Positions 15,585-18,310 of a DNA stretch of 18,310 bases are shown piece by piece (the first letter of the stretch is position 1; every line of letters begins with the position of its first letter). This stretch comes from an uncultured Prevotella sp. (GTDB taxonomy: Bacteria; Bacteroidota; Bacteroidia; Bacteroidales; Bacteroidaceae). A model generated the notes under the pieces. That model saw only the letters and a list, made by a program, of their open reading frames with translations, was not told the origin of the DNA and made no database searches. Position numbers and translations under genes: made by a program. Location of the stretch: NCBI GenBank assembly GCA_905198745.1, contig CAJKDU010000047.1:1-18310 (forward strand). The letters are read 5' to 3'.

Positions 15585-17990
15585 TTATCTGACTGCTTGT
15601 TTATAAGTCTTGGTCTCTTGGTTCGCGGTTATACGTAACAGGTAGATGCTTGGACTGAGCGGTTTGTGGTTAATTTCCGTCCAGTTTCCTCTGCTTGTTG
15701 TCCTACCGCAGTCTATGGTCTGTCCGTTCATTCCGATGATTTCCCATACTATAGGGCTTGTTCCTGTGTTTGCCTTGACGAATATCCTGGCATTTAGTTG
15801 TCCTTTGATGGCAATCTCTTCATTGGCAGCACTTGTAGTTTGGACAATACCGGTAGGCGTTCCGCCTGTGGTGAAGTTTTGTTCGTCTCCGTATGTAACA
15901 CCGTTGCTTGTTTTGGCATAGACTCTATAAGAGTAGGCAGTGCCTGGTTCCAAATCTGTCAGTGTAGCGGTCATCATTTGTCCGTTGGCCTTGACTTTTT
16001 TCACATCGCCGCTGGCTGCACGTGTCTGTACTTCCGTGGTTTTCCAATATTCAAACCCTTGTTCAATGATGTCGTCTGTTCCTGCTACTACTGCACCACA
16101 GACCTGGGCTGTACTTTCAGTTATTTCAGCCACGGCATAAGTGCGCGTTACGGGTTCAAAATAGGTAGAGGCATCACCAGGTATGAATGCCACCCAATCA
16201 CCGTAGTAGCTTTTACCGGATGTTGTGGTGTAATAAGGTCTGTATTTGTAGTATATTTCAGATTTGAGTTTTCGCAAGGTACCCATCAACTGGTTGTCTA
16301 TTACCGCACATGCCACTTTCGTGCTGGGCAACTCTTCTGGGGCGTCATAACGTCGCCACTCAAACCCGGCATTGGCGACAGTGGTTTCCAAATTGGTCTT
16401 GGCGGATAAAATGACAGAAGTTTCGCTTGTTGGTTTTGCTTGCAGGGTCTCAAGCGTGACGGAAGGGGTCGTAATTTTTGTTGAAGAAGAGAATGTTTTC
16501 AAGCTCTCTTTCAGGTCGACATCATAGCTTATAGCATAAGTTTTTCCCGGTTCAAAATCGTTACGTATCAGATATATGCTGTCTTTGTCTGAACCATATC
16601 CATCGACTACAAAACCTCGGCGAATAATGTGTGCGTCGTCAAGATAGACAACACCTTTAAGTTTGATGCTAGTCGGTCCTACTGAGATTTGCTTTATGAA
16701 GATGTTGGGTATGTTAGGTGTTTCTTGTACTTCTTTTCCCAGGAAGGTTACTCCGTCAGTATATTTTACGTAGCAGTTGAAGCTGTATCTTTTTCCAGGT
16801 TCGAGATTGTCTACCAGTGCCACGGGTCTCATTCCATCCCATGTGTTGCGCATGATTGCAGGGTAGAAATTTTTATTGTAATACAATCCACACTCTTCCA
16901 CTTCGTAATTGTCGTCACCGGTTACTTTTACCATCTGTTGAATGGTTGTGTTCGTATTTCCGTATGGTTTAGTTTCCCATTCGTGGTCTGAAGCATAGAT
17001 GTTTTGTGTCCAGAACATTTCTGTTTTTCCGTTTTGGTTGACCGTAAGATGTACAGGCGTACCCTCCTGTGGCTTTAATCCTTTGTATATATATGAGCCG
17101 TCTGCTCTTTGGAGGCAAGTTTCTCCCATTACGGTTACCTTTGTAAGTGAGGTCAGGTCGTCTGAATACAAGCTGCGGGCAAGTTTGAACGATACGGAAC
17201 GTGGCTTGCTTACAATGCTGTTGACATCAATATAATATGGACAATTTATAGCGCAAACATTACCCATTCTTATTGCTGAAACTTCTTCCTTATCTTCGGG
17301 TTGGCAGTAGACGACGTTGATATTGCTCTCTTTGAATGCCTCCTTGTCGAATATTGCAGGCTCTTCAAATTTTACATAATCCGCGTTACAATCCCAAAAT
17401 GTCCAACCTCCTATCGTACATTTTCCTTTTATAATGATGGATTTCAGAGATGTACAACCCTCGAACATTCTTTGCCTGCTGACAGTTTCTACACTTTTGG
17501 GTATGGTTATCGTTTCCAAACTTGTGCAATTCCTAAAACTTGCATCTAAGTTGGTAAGGCCTTCCGGCAATGTGATTTCTTTCAAAGCCGTGCAGTCGTT
17601 AAAGTTATCAAATTCTGTTACACTGTTTGGAATGACAATCTTGGTCAATTTGCTACAACCCCCAAAGTCTCCTATGGATGTGACTGTACTTGGTATCGTA
17701 ATGGATGTCAATTCCGTTTGCCCTCTGAAAGGGCTGTTAAAGAAGGCCGTAACAGTGTATTCCACATCATTATAGGTAACTGTACTCGGAACAACAATGT
17801 CGCCTTTATAGTAGTCTGATTTGTACTCGCTGTTGGGCCAAGCTACTTCTGCCGTGCATTTGCTCGTGTTGAAATAATACCATATTCCGTCAATTTTGGG
17901 TCTGCTTGGCGTCCATCCTGCCTGTGCCACATATATGAAACAGAGTGCAACGATTGTTGCTAATAGTCTTCTTGATAATAAAATTCTCAT
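15585..17990 (-). CDS. BspA-like leucine-rich-repeat secreted protein with probable type IX secretion tail
   Basis: Encodes an 801-residue exported protein. A signal peptide covers residues 1-24 (cleavage likely after VAQA). Residues about 94-190 form LRR_5/BspA-type repeats of 22-24 residues with the pattern L-x-x-I-x-(I/L)-P-x-x-(V/L) and C-T-x-L joints. Residues about 260-730 look like several fibronectin-III-like beta domains, each with an LEPGKxYxFxxYVK or LEPGTAYSYRVYAK strand. The final 70 or so residues (IIGMNGQTID through SIYLLRI to KTYKQAVR) resemble the T9SS type A sorting domain. BspA-family proteins mediate adhesion in oral and gut Bacteroidetes; the ligand here is unknown. Its codons look more AT-rich than those of the neighbouring mutS operon. 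Confidence 0.88.
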   Translation of the reverse strand: MRILLSRRLLATIVALCFIYVAQAGWTPSRPKIDGIWYYFNTSKCTAEVAWPNSEYKSDYYKGDIVVPSTVTYNDVEYTVTAFFNSPFRGQTELTSITIPSTVTSIGDFGGCSKLTKIVIPNSVTEFDNFNDCTALKEITLPEGLTNLDASFRNCTSLETITIPKSVETVSRQRMFEGCTSLKSIIIKGKCTIGGWTFWDCNADYVKFEEPAIFDKEAFKESNINVVYCQPEDKEEVSAIRMGNVCAINCPYYIDVNSIVSKPRSVSFKLARSLYSDDLTSLTKVTVMGETCLQRADGSYIYKGLKPQEGTPVHLTVNQNGKTEMFWTQNIYASDHEWETKPYGNTNTTIQQMVKVTGDDNYEVEECGLYYNKNFYPAIMRNTWDGMRPVALVDNLEPGKRYSFNCYVKYTDGVTFLGKEVQETPNIPNIFIKQISVGPTSIKLKGVVYLDDAHIIRRGFVVDGYGSDKDSIYLIRNDFEPGKTYAISYDVDLKESLKTFSSSTKITTPSVTLETLQAKPTSETSVILSAKTNLETTVANAGFEWRRYDAPEELPSTKVACAVIDNQLMGTLRKLKSEIYYKYRPYYTTTSGKSYYGDWVAFIPGDASTYFEPVTRTYAVAEITESTAQVCGAVVAGTDDIIEQGFEYWKTTEVQTRAASGDVKKVKANGQMMTATLTDLEPGTAYSYRVYAKTSNGVTYGDEQNFTTGGTPTGIVQTTSAANEEIAIKGQLNARIFVKANTGTSPIVWEIIGMNGQTIDCGRTTSRGNWTEINHKPLSPSIYLLRITANQETKTYKQAVR

Positions 17991-18061
17991 ATAACTTTTT
18001 GTTTAGGTGCTCTGCAACTCCTCAGAGGTTCATAATAGTAGTTGTGCTTGAGATTTGCGGA

Positions 18062-18069
18062 CAAAAATA
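18062..18069 (-). promoter_or_regulatory. Weak -7 candidate for the BspA-like gene
   Basis: The minus strand reads TATTTTTG, which fits TAnnTTTG, 71 bases before the ATG. No TTG occurs at the -33 distance and the site lies in an A-rich tract, so a chance match is possible. If real, the 122-bp palindrome is upstream of the transcript rather than in its leader. Confidence 0.3.
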
Positions 18070-18096
18070 AAAAAGGCGTGGAGTTGGCCGCTTTTC

Positions 18097-18218
18097 TTAG
18101 TCCCGGGTTCTGGAAATACCCACTAAACGGAAATGCAGTCAAGCCCACACCTAAGGGTGCGGGCGTCCTGTCTTTTGCCGTTGTTTAGTATGTGTGAATT
18201 TTCCAGATTCGGGACTAA
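18097..18218. repeat. Nested imperfect palindrome with TIR-like ends (MITE-like or structured element)
   Basis: The two halves match as inverted repeats in the same order: TTAGTCCCG (18097-18105) with CGGGACTAA (18210-18218); CTGGAAA (18110-18116) with TTTCCAG (18200-18206); ACTAAAC (18122-18128) with GTTTAGT (18183-18189); CAG with CTG; and a central hairpin GCCC-CACC (18143-18151) with GGTG-GGGC (18156-18164), loop TAAG. ACTAAAC occurs again at 18214-18220. No target duplication is evident at the edges and no ORF lies inside. It could be a small non-autonomous transposon relic, a repetitive palindrome or a structured RNA. Confidence 0.6.
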
Positions 18219-18266
18219 ACGTACAAAAGCATTACGCTCTTATTTTATAATTTGTCATTAGTACTG

Positions 18267-18283
18267 ATGCGATAAAATCGCAT
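18267..18283. repeat. Short perfect hairpin ATGCGAT-AAA-ATCGCAT
   Basis: Seven-base arms at 18267-18273 and 18277-18283 are separated by AAA, in AT-rich sequence at the right edge of the window. It might be an operator or part of a terminator for a gene beyond the window; its role cannot be decided here. Confidence 0.4.
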
Positions 18284-18310
18284 GGTTATTAAAATTCATC
18301 AAATAAAGTG

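Larger units (their letters stand above)
17991..18310. other. Non-coding region upstream of the BspA-like gene, 320 bp
   Basis: No reading frame of note is seen on either strand. The region holds a weak minus-strand -7 candidate (18062-18069), a 122-bp nested palindrome (18097-18218) and a short perfect hairpin near the right edge (18267-18283). The last 90 bases are AT-rich. Confidence 0.7.

Noticed and set aside
18097..18218. Integron attC site
   Set aside because: The inner 7-mers ACTAAAC and GTTTAGT do not fit the RYYYAAC/GTTRRRY core at the fourth base, and no integrase or gene cassette is present.
18097..18220. Known metabolite riboswitch for the BspA-like gene
   Set aside because: No conserved core of the cobalamin, TPP, FMN or SAM classes was seen on either strand, and the only -7 candidate lies downstream of the structure.

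Overview
The window looks like chromosomal DNA of a Bacteroidales bacterium, most likely Prevotella in the broad sense. Three things point there. Candidate promoters have the Bacteroidetes form (TTTG or TTG near -33, TAnnTTTG near -7) and genes lack strong Shine-Dalgarno sites. A BspA-type leucine-rich-repeat surface protein ends in what looks like a type IX secretion tail. The transposase is of the two-ORF ISAon1/ISL3-like kind common in this order. The genus is an inference.

Layout. 1-~1026: right part of an ISAon1-like insertion sequence (end of ORF1, complete DDE transposase). It ends inside a minus-strand gene, of which only the N-terminus survives (1012-1173). 1173-4044 (minus): rnr (RNase R), a hemolysin III/PAQR membrane protein and the broken gene, packed as one operon. 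4045-4224: divergent promoter region. 4225-7147 (plus): a zinc-type cation diffusion facilitator, an extended short-chain dehydrogenase and an Aur1-like PAP2 membrane enzyme. 7196-10389 (plus): miaB followed with no gap by an MsbA-type ABC exporter, then a long hairpin. 10390-10721: convergent intergenic space with the hairpin and degenerate 22-bp repeats. 10722-15332 (minus): ychF, lgt and mutS in that transcription order, with gaps of 13 and 20 bases. 15333-15584: hairpin/T-run terminator and the ychF promoter area. 15585-17990 (minus): BspA-like secreted protein. 17991-18310: non-coding, dominated by a 122-bp nested palindrome with TIR-like ends.

Most genes are conserved housekeeping functions: RNA decay (rnr), tRNA modification (miaB), mismatch repair (mutS), lipoprotein maturation (lgt), a ribosome-associated ATPase (ychF). 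The less ordinary parts are the SDR/PAP2 pair, a possible lipid-modifying module; the IS-interrupted secreted protein; and the palindromic element upstream of the surface-protein gene, the best candidate here for something undescribed. I found no CRISPR array, phage region, tRNA/rRNA gene or defence system.
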